DNA of 64,000 bases from CAYXAA01 sp964462985 (GCA_964462985.1 CAYXAA010000005.1:1-64000); one strand, 5' to 3'. Shown: positions 54,709 through 63,992, numbered from the stretch's first letter. Program-made: numbers and translations. The notes: a model not told the origin generated them from the letters alone.

Positions 54709-56106
54709 ATGGCACGTACGGTCGACGGATCGGCCGGCGGTACCGGTTTCGCTGGACTCTGGACCAGCGACATCGGCCCGACGTTGTCGCTCGGGTTGCC
54801 GATCGTCGGTGCTCAGCTGGCGCAGATCGCGATCAACACGACCGACGTTGTCATGATCGGTTGGCTCGGCGCCACCGAACTTGCCGCCGCCGTGCTCGCG
54901 TTCAACCTGTACATCCTGTTCTGGCTTTTCGGCATGGGCTTGCTGCATGCCGTGGTGCCGCTCGCCGCCAAGGCGCGGGGCGAGCGCAAGCCGCGGGAGC
55001 TCCGGCGCAGCGTCCGCATGGGCTTCTGGATCGTGGCGCTTTACTGCCTCCCGGTCTGGGTCGTGCTGTGGCAGACGGAAGCACTCTTGTTGTTGCTGCG
55101 TCAGGATCCCGAGGTCTCCAGCCTCGCGGGCGGATACATGCGCCTCATGCAGTGGTCGATGCTGACCTCGCTCGGCGTAATGGCTGTTCGCAATTTCGTT
55201 TCTGTGATGGGACGGACCCAGATCATTCTGACGACGACCGTTGCCGGAGCGGTGCTGAACGGCGTGCTCGACTACGCGCTTATATTCGGCCATTTCGGCG
55301 CGCCCCGGCTCGAGCTTGAAGGGGCTGCGATCGCGTCGGTGGTGAGTTCTGCCGTCACCTTGGCGCTGCTTGCCGTCTATGCCGGCAACCAACGACAGTT
55401 GCGCCGGTATTCCGTTTTCGGTCGCTTCTGGCGCAGTGACTGGCCGGCGTTCTTCGAGATTCTCAGACTTGGCTGGCCAATCAGCGCCACGTTGCTGGCC
55501 GAGGTTGGACTGTTCGCCTCGTCCTTCGTGATGATGGGATGGATTGGCACCGTGCCGCTTGCCGCGCACGGTATCGCGCTGCAATGTGCGTCGATCGCTT
55601 TCATGGTGCCGCTTGGCATCGGCCAAGCCGGGACGATCCGTGTCGGCCTCGCCGCAGGCGAACGCAATCCTGCGTCCGTCGGACGCGCCGGCTGGACCGC
55701 ACTGGCACTGGCGCTTGTCTTCATGAGCTGCACGGCCGTGCTGTTCTGGACGGCACCCGAACCTTTGCTGGCGCTCTTTCTCGATCGGTCGAATCCGCAG
55801 GCCGACGAGGTGCTCGCAATCGGCGCCGGGCTGCTGGCCGTTGCAGCATTATTCCAACTGTTCGATGGCGCACAGGTAGTGGGTGCCAACATTCTGCGTG
55901 GCCTGTCCGACACCCGAGTGCCGATGATGATCGCGATTGCCGGCTACTGGGGCGTCGGTTTCACGCTCGCCTATTTGCTCGGCTTTACCCTCAGCTTCGG
56001 CGCTAGAGGCATTTGGTTCGGCCTTGCCGCAGGCCTGGCAACCGTGGCGATCGCAGCGGTATGGCGCTTCGCCTGGCGCGAACGTATCGGCCTGATTGCG
56101 GCGTGA
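54709..56106 (+). CDS. MATE-family efflux transporter
   Basis: A 465-residue cation-coupled multidrug exporter with twelve helices in two six-helix bundles. The first bundle starts LSLGLPIVGAQLAQIAINTTDVVMIGWLG, with the second-bundle counterpart EILRLGWPISATLLAEVGLF. GLGIGQAGTIRVGLAAGER-like text near residue 300 and GANILRGLSDTRVPMMI near 400 are MATE marks. ATG 54709 has GAGGAG at 8 bases. Substrates cannot be predicted. The convergent purK gene ends 6 bases beyond the stop. Confidence 0.93.
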   Translation: MARTVDGSAGGTGFAGLWTSDIGPTLSLGLPIVGAQLAQIAINTTDVVMIGWLGATELAAAVLAFNLYILFWLFGMGLLHAVVPLAAKARGERKPRELRRSVRMGFWIVALYCLPVWVVLWQTEALLLLLRQDPEVSSLAGGYMRLMQWSMLTSLGVMAVRNFVSVMGRTQIILTTTVAGAVLNGVLDYALIFGHFGAPRLELEGAAIASVVSSAVTLALLAVYAGNQRQLRRYSVFGRFWRSDWPAFFEILRLGWPISATLLAEVGLFASSFVMMGWIGTVPLAAHGIALQCASIAFMVPLGIGQAGTIRVGLAAGERNPASVGRAGWTALALALVFMSCTAVLFWTAPEPLLALFLDRSNPQADEVLAIGAGLLAVAALFQLFDGAQVVGANILRGLSDTRVPMMIAIAGYWGVGFTLAYLLGFTLSFGARGIWFGLAAGLATVAIAAVWRFAWRERIGLIAA

Positions 56107-56112
56107 TGACGG

Positions 56113-57216
56113 TCACGCCTTCATCGGACGCAGGCGATTGACGTGGCCCATCTTCCGTCCCGGCCTGATCTCTGCCTTGCCGTAAAGGTGGAGTGTGGCC
56201 GCGGGCTCGGCGAGGATCTCTCGCCATCGTTCTGCGTCCGTACCGATAAGGTTCTCCATCACCACGTCGGCGTGGCGGTCGACGGCTCCCAGCGGCAGCC
56301 CGGCAACGGCACGGACATGCTGCTCGAACTGTGACACCTGACAGGCGTCCTCTGTCCAATGCCCGGAATTGTGCACCCTAGGCGCGATTTCGTTGACGAG
56401 CAGCCGTTCGCCCTTTTCATCGGAGATCACGAACATCTCAACGCCGAGCACGCCAATGTAATCGAGCAGACGGGCAATCGTTCCGGCAAGTCGCCGCGCC
56501 TCCGCCGCCATCGCCTCGCTGATCGCCGCGGGGACGGTCGAGGTCTTGAGGATATGATGCTCGTGGCGGTTCTCCGCCACATCATAGGCCCGCACCGCAC
56601 CGTCCAGCCCGCGGGCGACGATTACCGAGACTTCCTTCGTGAACGGGATGAAGGCTTCGAGGATCTGGGGCACGCCGCCGAGTCTCGCGAAGGCTCCCGT
56701 GGCATCGGCCGACGTGCGGATCATCGTCTGGCCCTTGCCGTCGTAGCCGAGGCGGCGGGTCTTCAGCACGCCCTTTCCGCCGAATCGCGGCAGAGCCGCG
56801 ACCAGATCGTCCTGGGAATCGATCCTCACAAAGTCGGCAACAGGGATCCCCGCTTCCGCCAGAAAGGTCTTTTCGGTTAGTCGGTCTTGCGCAACTTCAA
56901 GTCCGTGTGGGCCGGGGCGAACCGGCACACGCTGTGCCAGATGCGCTGCGGTCACGCCCGGAACGTTCTCGAACTCGTAGGTGATAACGTCGACGACCGC
57001 GGCGAACCTGTCTAGAGCGGTGAAGTCCTCATAGTCGGCAACGGTGGTCGCAGCGACAACGTCAAAGGCCGGACTTGCCGGGTCAGGGCAGAATACATGG
57101 CACTTGAGGCCGAGTTTGGCGGCGGCGAGCGCCAACATACGGCCGAGTTGGCCGCCGCCAAGAATTCCGATGGTGTCGCCGGGGACCAGCCGCCGGTTGG
57201 CGAAGACGTCCGCCAT
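56113..57216 (-). CDS. purK: N5-carboxyaminoimidazole ribonucleotide synthase
   Basis: Uses ATP and bicarbonate to carboxylate 5-aminoimidazole ribonucleotide in purine synthesis. 367 residues from ATG 57216. The N-terminal GDTIGILGGGQLGRMLALAA is the ATP-grasp dinucleotide-like start, DVITYEFENVPG follows, and FGGKGVLKTRRLGYDGKGQ and LVNEIAPRVHNSGHWTEDAC are the ATP-grasp and active-site signatures. Length is normal. It begins 2 bases after the purE stop, forming the purE-purK operon. Confidence 0.96.
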   Translation of the reverse strand: MADVFANRRLVPGDTIGILGGGQLGRMLALAAAKLGLKCHVFCPDPASPAFDVVAATTVADYEDFTALDRFAAVVDVITYEFENVPGVTAAHLAQRVPVRPGPHGLEVAQDRLTEKTFLAEAGIPVADFVRIDSQDDLVAALPRFGGKGVLKTRRLGYDGKGQTMIRTSADATGAFARLGGVPQILEAFIPFTKEVSVIVARGLDGAVRAYDVAENRHEHHILKTSTVPAAISEAMAAEARRLAGTIARLLDYIGVLGVEMFVISDEKGERLLVNEIAPRVHNSGHWTEDACQVSQFEQHVRAVAGLPLGAVDRHADVVMENLIGTDAERWREILAEPAATLHLYGKAEIRPGRKMGHVNRLRPMKA

Positions 57217-57218
57217 CG

Positions 57219-57716
57219 TCACGCCTCGTCGACCGGGAATTCGGCGACAGCTTCCGCTTGGCGCGTCCGCCACGCATCCAACCGCTCGGCGAGCGCCTCA
57301 TCGTGAAGGGCCAGCACGGCCGCGGCGAGCAGCGCCGCATTGACGGCGCCAGCCTTACCGATCGCGAGCGTTCCGACTGGGATCCCGGCCGGCATCTGCA
57401 CGATCGACAGCAGACTGTCCTCGCCCTTTAAGGTCCGGGACTCGATCGGCACGCCGAAGACCGGAAGCGGCGTCATGGCCGCAGTCATGCCGGGCAGGTG
57501 GGCGGCACCGCCGGCACCGGCGATCACGACCTTGTAGCCGTCGGCTCGGGCCGATTTGGCGAAGGCGTAGAGCCGGTCGGGCGTGCGGTGCGCGGATACG
57601 ATCCGAGCCTGGAACGGCACCTGGAGCACCTCGAGCGTCTCGGCGGCATGTTTCATCGTCGCCCAGTCCGACTGGCTGCCCATGACGATTGCGACAACCG
57701 GTTTTTCCTCAGCCAT
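57219..57716 (-). CDS. purE: N5-carboxyaminoimidazole ribonucleotide mutase
   Basis: Moves the carboxylate of N5-CAIR to carbon 4 to give CAIR. 165 residues. The phosphate loop VAIVMGSQSDWATMKHAAE, the catalytic SAHRTP, and VVIAGAGGAAHLPGMTAA with the second active-site His are intact, followed by GVPIESRTLKGEDSLLSIVQ. ATG 57716 follows AGGGGAA. The LysR stop at 57799 lies upstream on the same strand, 82 bases away; it is probably transcribed separately. Confidence 0.96.
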   Translation of the reverse strand: MAEEKPVVAIVMGSQSDWATMKHAAETLEVLQVPFQARIVSAHRTPDRLYAFAKSARADGYKVVIAGAGGAAHLPGMTAAMTPLPVFGVPIESRTLKGEDSLLSIVQMPAGIPVGTLAIGKAGAVNAALLAAAVLALHDEALAERLDAWRTRQAEAVAEFPVDEA

Positions 57717-57798
57717 TCCATTCCCCTGCTGTCGCGGCGGCCGCGGAGCCCTTCCGGAAGGCGGCGGATTATAGGGGGAAGGGGGCGCGGAGCAAGGG

Positions 57799-58707
57799 TC
57801 AGGCTGGAAGGTTGCCGTCGCGAAGCCCTCGCGCCTCAATCGCTGCTATCAGTTCGCGCAGTGGGCGCGAAAGGTGCTTGTCGCGACGCATCACCAAGGC
57901 AAGGCCGCGGGTCAATAAGGGCGACACGGAGCGGAAAGCGACTCGTGGTGCCCCGCGGGCGTCCTCCACCGCAAGTCGTGGCAGAACGCTCCAGCCAAGT
58001 CCGGCCCCGACGAGCTGCTTGATGGCCTCGACGCTGCCGAGCTCCATCAAAGGCTTCGGAGTCACGCCGCCGTCCGCGAACCACCGGTCAATGATGCGCC
58101 TCGTATGGCCACCTGCCTCGTAGAGAAGCAGTGGCCTTTCGATCAGGGCGTCCGGCGTCAGCCGTCCCGAGGGTCCACGCTCATCGGCTGGGAAGACCGC
58201 GACGAGTTCGTCGCGATAGACCTCCGTCACCTGCAGGGAGCGGCCGGCGGCGGGCATCGTTACCACCGCGAGATCGAGGACGTTGTTTTCCACGCGCTTC
58301 AGTACCTCGGGCGTGTTGCCGGTTTGCACCGTGATCTCCAGGCCTGGCATGCGATCCTTGATCGCTCTGAGGACCGGCGGCAGCAGGTAGATGCAGGCAG
58401 TCGCCCCGGTTCCGATGCGCAACCGCCCGATCGAGCCGCTGCGATGAAGTCCGACCGTCTCCATCGCCTCATGGATATCTTCCTGGATGCGGCGGACATG
58501 AACCAGCAGATCGGCGCCTGCCGGTGTCGGATGTGCTCGGCGTCCGATGCGCTCGATCAGGCGGACACCGAGATGGCGTTCGAGCTGCCGGATCTGCAGG
58601 CTGACAGCCGGCTGACTGATGCCGGCCCGATCCGCGGCGGCGGAGAAACTGCCGAGCTCGATCACGTCAGCAAAGGCACGGAGCTGCTCGAAGCTGGGCG
58701 ATTTCAT
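57799..58707 (-). CDS. LysR-family transcriptional regulator
   Basis: A 302-residue LTTR. The N-terminal helix-turn-helix has FEQLRAFADVIELGSFSAAA and ISQPAVSLQIRQLERHLGVRL. The effector domain (about 90-295) shows GRLRIGTGATACIYLLPPVL. Position opposite the GNAT/MFS genes suggests it controls those, with autoregulation, which is the usual LTTR arrangement. Effector unknown. CbbR-like features are not present. Confidence 0.92.
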   Translation of the reverse strand: MKSPSFEQLRAFADVIELGSFSAAADRAGISQPAVSLQIRQLERHLGVRLIERIGRRAHPTPAGADLLVHVRRIQEDIHEAMETVGLHRSGSIGRLRIGTGATACIYLLPPVLRAIKDRMPGLEITVQTGNTPEVLKRVENNVLDLAVVTMPAAGRSLQVTEVYRDELVAVFPADERGPSGRLTPDALIERPLLLYEAGGHTRRIIDRWFADGGVTPKPLMELGSVEAIKQLVGAGLGWSVLPRLAVEDARGAPRVAFRSVSPLLTRGLALVMRRDKHLSRPLRELIAAIEARGLRDGNLPA

Positions 58708-58790
58708 CAAAGTTTCTCTTATCCATCAAATAAAGATCATAAGCTGTTCTTCGATATGCGTGTCTGGCAGAATTGGAGGATCACAACTTC

Positions 58791-59345
58791 GTGAGTTCCG
58801 CCATGAACCACCATCCGAAAAACCTTCCTCTCGTGCTGCGCCAGAGCGAGCCCGACGACATTCCCGACATCGCGTCGATTTACGGTCACGCGGTACGACA
58901 CGGGCGGGCGTCCTTCGAAATCGAGCCGCCGAGCACGGAGGAAATGGCTGCCCGACGCCGGGCGCTGATCGAAGCTGGATTTCCTTATGTCGTGGCGGAA
59001 CTGGATGGTGCGGTGGCTGGCTATGCCTACGCCGGCGCATATCGGCCGCGGCCGGCCTATGGCGCGACCGTGGAGGATTCCGTCTATGTCGCCGAGCGCT
59101 TCCAGGGCTTAGGCATTGGCCGAACCTTGCTCGCACGGTTAATCGTCCTGTCGGAGGAGGCCGGCTTCCGCCAGATGATCGCCGCGATCGGGGACAGTGC
59201 CAACGCTGCATCGATCCGCCTGCACCAGAGCCTCGGTTTCACCCAGGCCGGCCTGCTGCGGTCTGTCGGCTGGAAGCATGGCCAATGGCTCGACGTGGTG
59301 TTGATGCAGCGGCCGCTCGGGCCCGGCGACGGCGCGCCTCGGTGA
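58791..59345 (+). CDS. GNAT acetyltransferase, phosphinothricin acetyltransferase-like
   Basis: A 184-residue N-acetyltransferase. LVLRQSEPDDIPDIASIYGHAVRHGRASFEIEPPS is the pat-type N-terminus, and the acetyl-CoA site is the FQGLGIGRTLLARL loop (Q/RxxGxG/A). The GYAYAGAYRPRPAYGATVEDSVYV stretch and LGFTQAGLLRSVGWKHGQWLDVVLMQRPL tail match PAT/YncA-type enzymes, whose natural substrates include methionine derivatives and glufosinate-like amines. GTG 58791 was picked because GGAGG lies upstream; ATG 58803 is an alternative. Divergent from LysR; overlaps the MFS gene. Confidence 0.88.
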   Translation: MSSAMNHHPKNLPLVLRQSEPDDIPDIASIYGHAVRHGRASFEIEPPSTEEMAARRRALIEAGFPYVVAELDGAVAGYAYAGAYRPRPAYGATVEDSVYVAERFQGLGIGRTLLARLIVLSEEAGFRQMIAAIGDSANAASIRLHQSLGFTQAGLLRSVGWKHGQWLDVVLMQRPLGPGDGAPR

Positions 59346-60544
59346 GGCTGGCGTCCTGGGCGGGAGATGGCCTCGCCCTGCGGCTCGGCCTCGCGCAACT
59401 GGTCTTCTGGGGCGCCTCCTACTACCTGATCGCTGTCTTTGGCGAGGCGATGGCCAGGTCCTTTCATTGGACGCCGACTGTCGTCTACGGTGGCTTCTCC
59501 GGCGCACTGGTGGTCATGGGGCTGACTTCGGGGGCAGTCGGCCGCGCCATCGACCGCTACGGCGGCCGCCGGGTGATGTCGGTCGGCGCCGTGCTCATGG
59601 CCGTCAGTTGCGCCGGCCTCGGCCTGTCGCAGGGCATCGTCAGCTATCTCCTCGGCTGGACCGGCCTTGGCCTTGCTATGCGCATGACGCTCTACGAGGC
59701 CGCCTTCGCCGCGGTAGTGAGGGTAGGGGGGCCATCCGTTCGGGCCAGGATATCGCAGATCACCCTGCTGGGCGGTCTTGCTTCGACAGTGTTCTGGCCG
59801 TTTGGCTATGCGCTGGAGGAGGCGTTGGGCTGGCGGGCCGCCCTGTTCGTCTACGCCGGCGTCGTGCTTCTGACGCTGCCTCTGTGCGGCGCCATTCCCG
59901 ACGCGCGCAGGGCCAATCTGCCGGTCGCCGACCGATCGGCTTCCCCGTTGCGCAATCAGGCTGACAGCCGTCTTGCCGCCACTCTTTATGCTGCCTCCGT
60001 TACGCTGGCCGCCTTCATCAGCAGCGGCATGTCTGCCCACATGATCGGCCTCATCGCTGCGTTCGCTGCGGGACCGGCGCTTGCCGTTTGGCTGTCGGCG
60101 CTGCGCGGGATCGGCCAGAGCGGCGCCCGTCTGTGCGAGGTGCTGTTCCTGAGGCGCCTTGGCCCGCTGGCGCTCGGGGTCCTGGCGACGGGCCTGTTGC
60201 CGATCTGTTTTCTCGTAGCGCTCACCTTCGGAACGGTTTCCGGCGGCGCAGCCTTCGCCCTCCTGTTCGGCGCCGGCAACGGCCTGCTCACCATCGTGCG
60301 CGGCACGCAGCCACTCGTGCTGTTCGACCACCGCATCTACGGCGGCATGACGGGCTGGCTGACGGCGCCAGGCTTTTTCGCCCAGGCGATCGCTCCGCTC
60401 GCCTACGCCGGCGTCATCGAGACAGGCGGAAGTGGCACCGCACTCGGCCTGTCGCTCTTACTTGCGACCGTGATGCTTCTTTGCGCGTGCGTCTTATGGT
60501 GGCGGTTCCGTAGGCTGGATTTTGCGCCGAACCGGGAAGACTAG
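59342..60544 (+). CDS. MFS transporter
   Basis: A 400-residue major-facilitator carrier with twelve predicted helices. The first reads LALRLGLAQLVFWGASYYLI. The loop between helices 2 and 3 carries GRAIDRYGGRRVMSVGAVLM, the GxxxDRxGxR-type motif. GTG 59342 overlaps the GNAT stop by 4 bases (GTGA), so translation is coupled. The pairing of a PAT-like enzyme with an exporter suggests detoxification and efflux of a small amine or peptide-like compound, but substrates are unknown. Confidence 0.88.
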   Translation: MRLASWAGDGLALRLGLAQLVFWGASYYLIAVFGEAMARSFHWTPTVVYGGFSGALVVMGLTSGAVGRAIDRYGGRRVMSVGAVLMAVSCAGLGLSQGIVSYLLGWTGLGLAMRMTLYEAAFAAVVRVGGPSVRARISQITLLGGLASTVFWPFGYALEEALGWRAALFVYAGVVLLTLPLCGAIPDARRANLPVADRSASPLRNQADSRLAATLYAASVTLAAFISSGMSAHMIGLIAAFAAGPALAVWLSALRGIGQSGARLCEVLFLRRLGPLALGVLATGLLPICFLVALTFGTVSGGAAFALLFGAGNGLLTIVRGTQPLVLFDHRIYGGMTGWLTAPGFFAQAIAPLAYAGVIETGGSGTALGLSLLLATVMLLCACVLWWRFRRLDFAPNRED

Positions 60545-60606
60545 GCCGAGTTGGTCCCGAACGCTGACATCATCGCCGACCCAGAGCAGACACCCGCTTC
60601 ATCGAC

Positions 60607-60816
60607 TCAGGCGATAATATCGGGCAGGAGCTTATCCTCTAGCGCGGTGATACGGTCCTTGAGGCTCAGCTTCTTCTTCTTGAGCCTCTGGAGCTGAAGC
60701 GCGTCGCCGCGGCCTGTTTCGGTCATTGCCGAGATCGCCATATCGAGATCGCGGTGTTCCTGGCGAAGTCTTGCAAGTTCAATGCGCAGAGCCTTCTCGT
60801 CCTGCTCGTCCGTCAT
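60607..60816 (-). CDS. DUF465 (YdcH-like) small coiled-coil protein
   Basis: A 69-residue helical protein: RIELARLRQEHRDLDMAISA then ALQLQRLKKKKLSLKDRITALEDKLLP. The last block, QRLKKKKLxLKDxIxxLE, is the DUF465 signature. Function unknown. A second member of the family lies on the opposite strand at 61219-61398. Confidence 0.9.
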   Translation of the reverse strand: MTDEQDEKALRIELARLRQEHRDLDMAISAMTETGRGDALQLQRLKKKKLSLKDRITALEDKLLPDIIA

Positions 60817-61218
60817 TCGCGAACTCCGACCCCTCGCGCCGGCCGACCCAGCCCGAAATCATCTTTCTGCGTTCGGGCGAAAGGCCCGAAACGGAGAAGA
60901 TGATCGATTGCAAAGCAGGAAACGCTTCTGCCCTGCGCAGCCCAAACCCGGGACGCTCTGTTGACATCCGCCGCCTTATCGGCTCGCGGGCGGTCCCGAC
61001 AACGCAGTTTAGCCTCAGCGGGATCGGAGCGGTAGTGGGACGCGTCGATCATGGGAGCTTCGCCGCTCCAGCGTCGCGTCCACGCTTTGCAACAACGCCG
61101 CAGATACGCTGAATTCACCGCTTTCGGTGGGGTCAAGGTCACCGACGAAGAGTTCGACAGCTAAGCACGTCTGTGTCAGACTGAAGCGGTCAACGGCCGT
61201 TAGACAAGGAGGTCATCC
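60817..61218. other. Intergenic region between two DUF465 genes
   Basis: Four hundred bases without a gene I can support. A minus-strand frame at 60813-61142 has no domain. It should contain the promoters of two divergent small genes; a TTGACA near 60959 faces the plus-strand gene but no clear -10 follows. Confidence 0.4.
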
Positions 61219-61398
61219 ATGTCCGTGCAGTCGCATCTCGTCGAACTCGAGCGTCGTCACGCGGATCTCGAGCGTCAGCTGGAAGAAGCGCAGCTCCATC
61301 CGAGTACCGACTCCCTCGAGCTCGCCAACATCAAGCGCAAGAAGTTGGCTCTCAAGGACGAGATTACACGGCTGAAGGCGTCCGAGACCTTCCACTAA
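61219..61398 (+). CDS. DUF465 (YdcH-like) small protein, second copy
   Basis: A 59-residue protein: VQSHLVELERRHADLERQLE then ELANIKRKKLALKDEITRLK. The IKRKKLALKDEIxRL block is the DUF465 signature and the protein is a single helical hairpin. AAGGAGG lies at the ideal distance before ATG 61219. A strong terminator follows at 61462-61488. It is short enough to be missed by a 60-codon cutoff. Confidence 0.9.
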   Translation: MSVQSHLVELERRHADLERQLEEAQLHPSTDSLELANIKRKKLALKDEITRLKASETFH

Positions 61399-61459
61399 GG
61401 CAGGACGGCAGTTCACAAAGACAAGACAGCGGTTCGAACCGCACAATTCAGGAGTTCAG

Positions 61460-61488
61460 AAAAGCCGCGGCGATCTCCGCGGCTTTTT
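61460..61488 (+). terminator. Terminator of the second DUF465 gene
   Basis: AAGCCGCGG (61462-61470) pairs with CCGCGGCTT (61477-61485) around a 6-base loop and is followed by a T-run; it also faces the acyl-CoA synthetase stop, so it may serve both strands. Confidence 0.88.
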
Positions 61489-61506
61489 TGTATGCCCGGG
61501 ACGCAG

Positions 61507-63144
61507 TCAGGCGGTCTTGGCCATCTCGCGGAGGACGAACTTCTGGATCTTGCCAGTCGAGGTCTTCGGCAGCTCGGTGAAAATCACGTGACGCGGGACC
61601 TTGTAGTGCGCCAGACGATCACGGCAGAAGGCGATGACATCCTCCGCAGTCGAGTCGGCGCCGGGCTTTAGCTCGACGAAGGCACAGGGTGTTTCACCCC
61701 ATTTTTCATCAGGCTTGGCGACGACTGCGGCAGCGGCGATTGCCGGATGCTTGAACAGAACGTCCTCCACCTCGATTGAGGAGATGTTCTCACCGCCGGA
61801 GATGATGATGTCCTTGGAGCGATCCTTGAGCTGGATGTAGCCGTCAGGGTGAAGCACGCCCAGGTCGCCGGAGTGGAACCAGCCGCCGGCGAAGGCCTCG
61901 TCCGTGGCCTTTCGATTCTTCAAGTAGCCTTTCATCACGACGTTGCCGCGGAACATCACCTCGCCCATGGTGGCGCCATCGGCCGGCACCCGCTCCATGG
62001 TCTGCGGGTCCATGATGGTCAGATCTTCAAGAGCGATGTACCGCACGCCCTGACGCGCCTTCTTCGCCGCCTGCTCTGCCGGAGGCAGCGCATCCCATTC
62101 AGCCTTCCAGTCGTTGACCACGGCTGGACCGTAAACCTCGGTAAGGCCGTAGAGGTGGGTAACGTTGAACCCTGCGTCCTTCATGGCCGCGAGCACTGCC
62201 TCAGGCGGCGGCGCAGCAGCGGTCAGGAACTCGACCATCCTTCCATCAAGTTCGCGCTTGTCGTCGGGATTGGCGTTGAGGATCGTCGACATCACGATCG
62301 GAGCACCGCACAGATGGGTCACGCCCTCGTCGGCGAGCGCGTCCCAAATGGCTTTCGGGCGTACCCAGCGCAGACAGACATGGGTGCCGGCGACAACCGA
62401 CAGCGACCATGGAAAACACCAACCGTTGCAGTGGAACATCGGCAGCGTCCACAGATAGACCGGGTGTTTGGCCATCGAGGCGGTGATGACGTTGGCCTGT
62501 GCCAGCAGATAGGCGCCGCGGTGGTGATAGACGACGCCTTTCGGATTTCCCGTGGTCCCGGAGGTGTAGTTGAGCGCGATCGCGTCCCACTCATCTTCCG
62601 GTAGGGTCCACCTGTAGTCGGGATCACCCTCGGCGATCAGCGCCTCATAGTCGATCGCGCCGAGCCGTTCGCCGTCTTGCGGGAACTCCGGGTCGTCATA
62701 GTCGACGACAAGCGGCCGCACCGAGGCGAGCGCCAGCGCCTCCTTCATGACCGGTGCGAACTCGCGGTCGGTAATCACGACCTTGGTCTCGGCATGGTCG
62801 AGCTGAAAGGCGAGGATTGCGGCGTCGAGCCGGGTGTTGAGCGAGTGCAGGACGGCACCTGCCATAGGCACGCCGTAGTGCGCTTCCAGCATCGGCGGCG
62901 TGTTGGATAGCATTACGGTGACCGTGTCGTTCTTCCCGACGCCGCGGTGGGTCAAGGCCGAAGCGAGCCGGCGGGCCCGGACATAAAAGTCGCGATAGGA
63001 GAGGCGGGCACGGCCGTGCACGATTGCTGTGTGATCGGGGAAGACAACGGCGGCACGGGACAGGAAGCTTAACGGAGATAGTGGCGCATAGTTCGCCGCT
63101 GTCTTGTCGAGATCGCGCAAATAGGGGTTTTCGGGGTCGGTCAT
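61507..63144 (-). CDS. Acyl-CoA synthetase (AMP-forming, medium/long-chain fatty-acid type)
   Basis: Activates a fatty acid to its CoA thioester through an acyl-AMP. 545 residues from ATG 63144 (GGAGG upstream). The AMP-binding motif is LNYTSGTTGNPKGVVYHH; the other conserved blocks are VTHLYGLTEVYGP, GWFHSGDLGVLHPDGYIQLKDRSKDIIISGGENISSIE and the C-terminal Lys in KTSTGKIQKFVLRE. All are intact. The sequence is closest in layout to AlkK/medium-chain acyl-CoA ligases. The adjacent TauE/SafE gene upstream is on the same strand 83 bases away. Possible link to rpfF signal turnover is only conjecture. Confidence 0.93.
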   Translation of the reverse strand: MTDPENPYLRDLDKTAANYAPLSPLSFLSRAAVVFPDHTAIVHGRARLSYRDFYVRARRLASALTHRGVGKNDTVTVMLSNTPPMLEAHYGVPMAGAVLHSLNTRLDAAILAFQLDHAETKVVITDREFAPVMKEALALASVRPLVVDYDDPEFPQDGERLGAIDYEALIAEGDPDYRWTLPEDEWDAIALNYTSGTTGNPKGVVYHHRGAYLLAQANVITASMAKHPVYLWTLPMFHCNGWCFPWSLSVVAGTHVCLRWVRPKAIWDALADEGVTHLCGAPIVMSTILNANPDDKRELDGRMVEFLTAAAPPPEAVLAAMKDAGFNVTHLYGLTEVYGPAVVNDWKAEWDALPPAEQAAKKARQGVRYIALEDLTIMDPQTMERVPADGATMGEVMFRGNVVMKGYLKNRKATDEAFAGGWFHSGDLGVLHPDGYIQLKDRSKDIIISGGENISSIEVEDVLFKHPAIAAAAVVAKPDEKWGETPCAFVELKPGADSTAEDVIAFCRDRLAHYKVPRHVIFTELPKTSTGKIQKFVLREMAKTA

Positions 63145-63227
63145 GGCAGTGATCCTCCCTTGAGACGTCGTTGGAAGATCTAAAGCCCGTTCCCGGGTCC
63201 ACTGCAATCTCTACCGTAGGCCTCCTT

Positions 63228-63992
63228 CTAAAGGCCAAGGCCGGTGAGGCCGTCCCAGATCAGCTTGACTGATACCAGCGCCACCGTGGCATAGGTGATG
63301 CGGTAAAACACCCCTGCGTTGATGCGGTGGACAATATAGACGCCGGCGAGCGTCGCGAGGGGCGCGAGCGGCAACAGCGTCGCCGATGTCGCGAGATTGG
63401 TGCCGTCGAACTGGCCGAGCAGGAAATAGGGCACCAGCTTCACGGCGTTGACGGTCGTGAAGAAGATTACCGAAGTGCCGGCGAGCAGCACGGGCGTCAG
63501 ACGCAGCGGCAGCATGTACATATGGTACGGTGGCCCGCCGGTATGGCTGACAAAGCTCGTAAAGCCGGAAACCGTGCCCCAGAACCAGCCCTTCATCGGC
63601 TGGTGCGGATGCGGCTCGATCCGATCGGTTCCGCCGAGATAGTGATTCGCGACAAAGGCGAGGGCCGTCAGCCCGACGATCAACCGGACATGGGCGTCTG
63701 TCACCCAGGCCGCGGCCGCGAAACCGACGGCGATACCGACCATGGCCGCCGGCAACATGATGACCAAGCTTCGGCGATCATAGACACCGCGGTAAGCGAA
63801 GAGCCCGACCATGTCCATGGCCACCAGGATCGGCAACATGATGCCTGCAGCCTGTACCGGCGGGATGACGAGGCTCATCAGCGGCACGCCGATCAATGAG
63901 ATCCCGCCGCCGAGCCCGCCCTTTGACAGGCCGACGATCAGGACGGCCGGCACGGCCGCGACGTAGAACAGGGGATCAGTGATGGGCGTCAT
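63228..63992 (-). CDS. TauE/SafE-family membrane permease
   Basis: A 254-residue inner-membrane protein with eight predicted helices. The N-terminal half contains VLIVGLSKGGLGGGISLIGVP and the internal repeat contains WGTVSGFTSFVSHTGGPPYHMYMLPL, with the family's paired G/S-rich repeat loops. The TauE/SafE family exports or imports sulfite and organosulfonates. No substrate can be read here. The gene is complete and its start lies 9 bases from the window edge, so upstream context is unseen. Confidence 0.9.
   Translation of the reverse strand: MTPITDPLFYVAAVPAVLIVGLSKGGLGGGISLIGVPLMSLVIPPVQAAGIMLPILVAMDMVGLFAYRGVYDRRSLVIMLPAAMVGIAVGFAAAAWVTDAHVRLIVGLTALAFVANHYLGGTDRIEPHPHQPMKGWFWGTVSGFTSFVSHTGGPPYHMYMLPLRLTPVLLAGTSVIFFTTVNAVKLVPYFLLGQFDGTNLATSATLLPLAPLATLAGVYIVHRINAGVFYRITYATVALVSVKLIWDGLTGLGL

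Noticed and set aside
58619..59341. In-frame N-terminal extension of the MFS gene by 241 codons
   Set aside because: It overlaps the clear GNAT gene in another frame and is Arg/Ser-rich. The GTGA overlap at 59342 gives a normal MFS start.
60813..61142. A 109-codon minus-strand frame upstream of the first DUF465 gene
   Set aside because: Low-complexity, no ribosome site and no recognisable fold.
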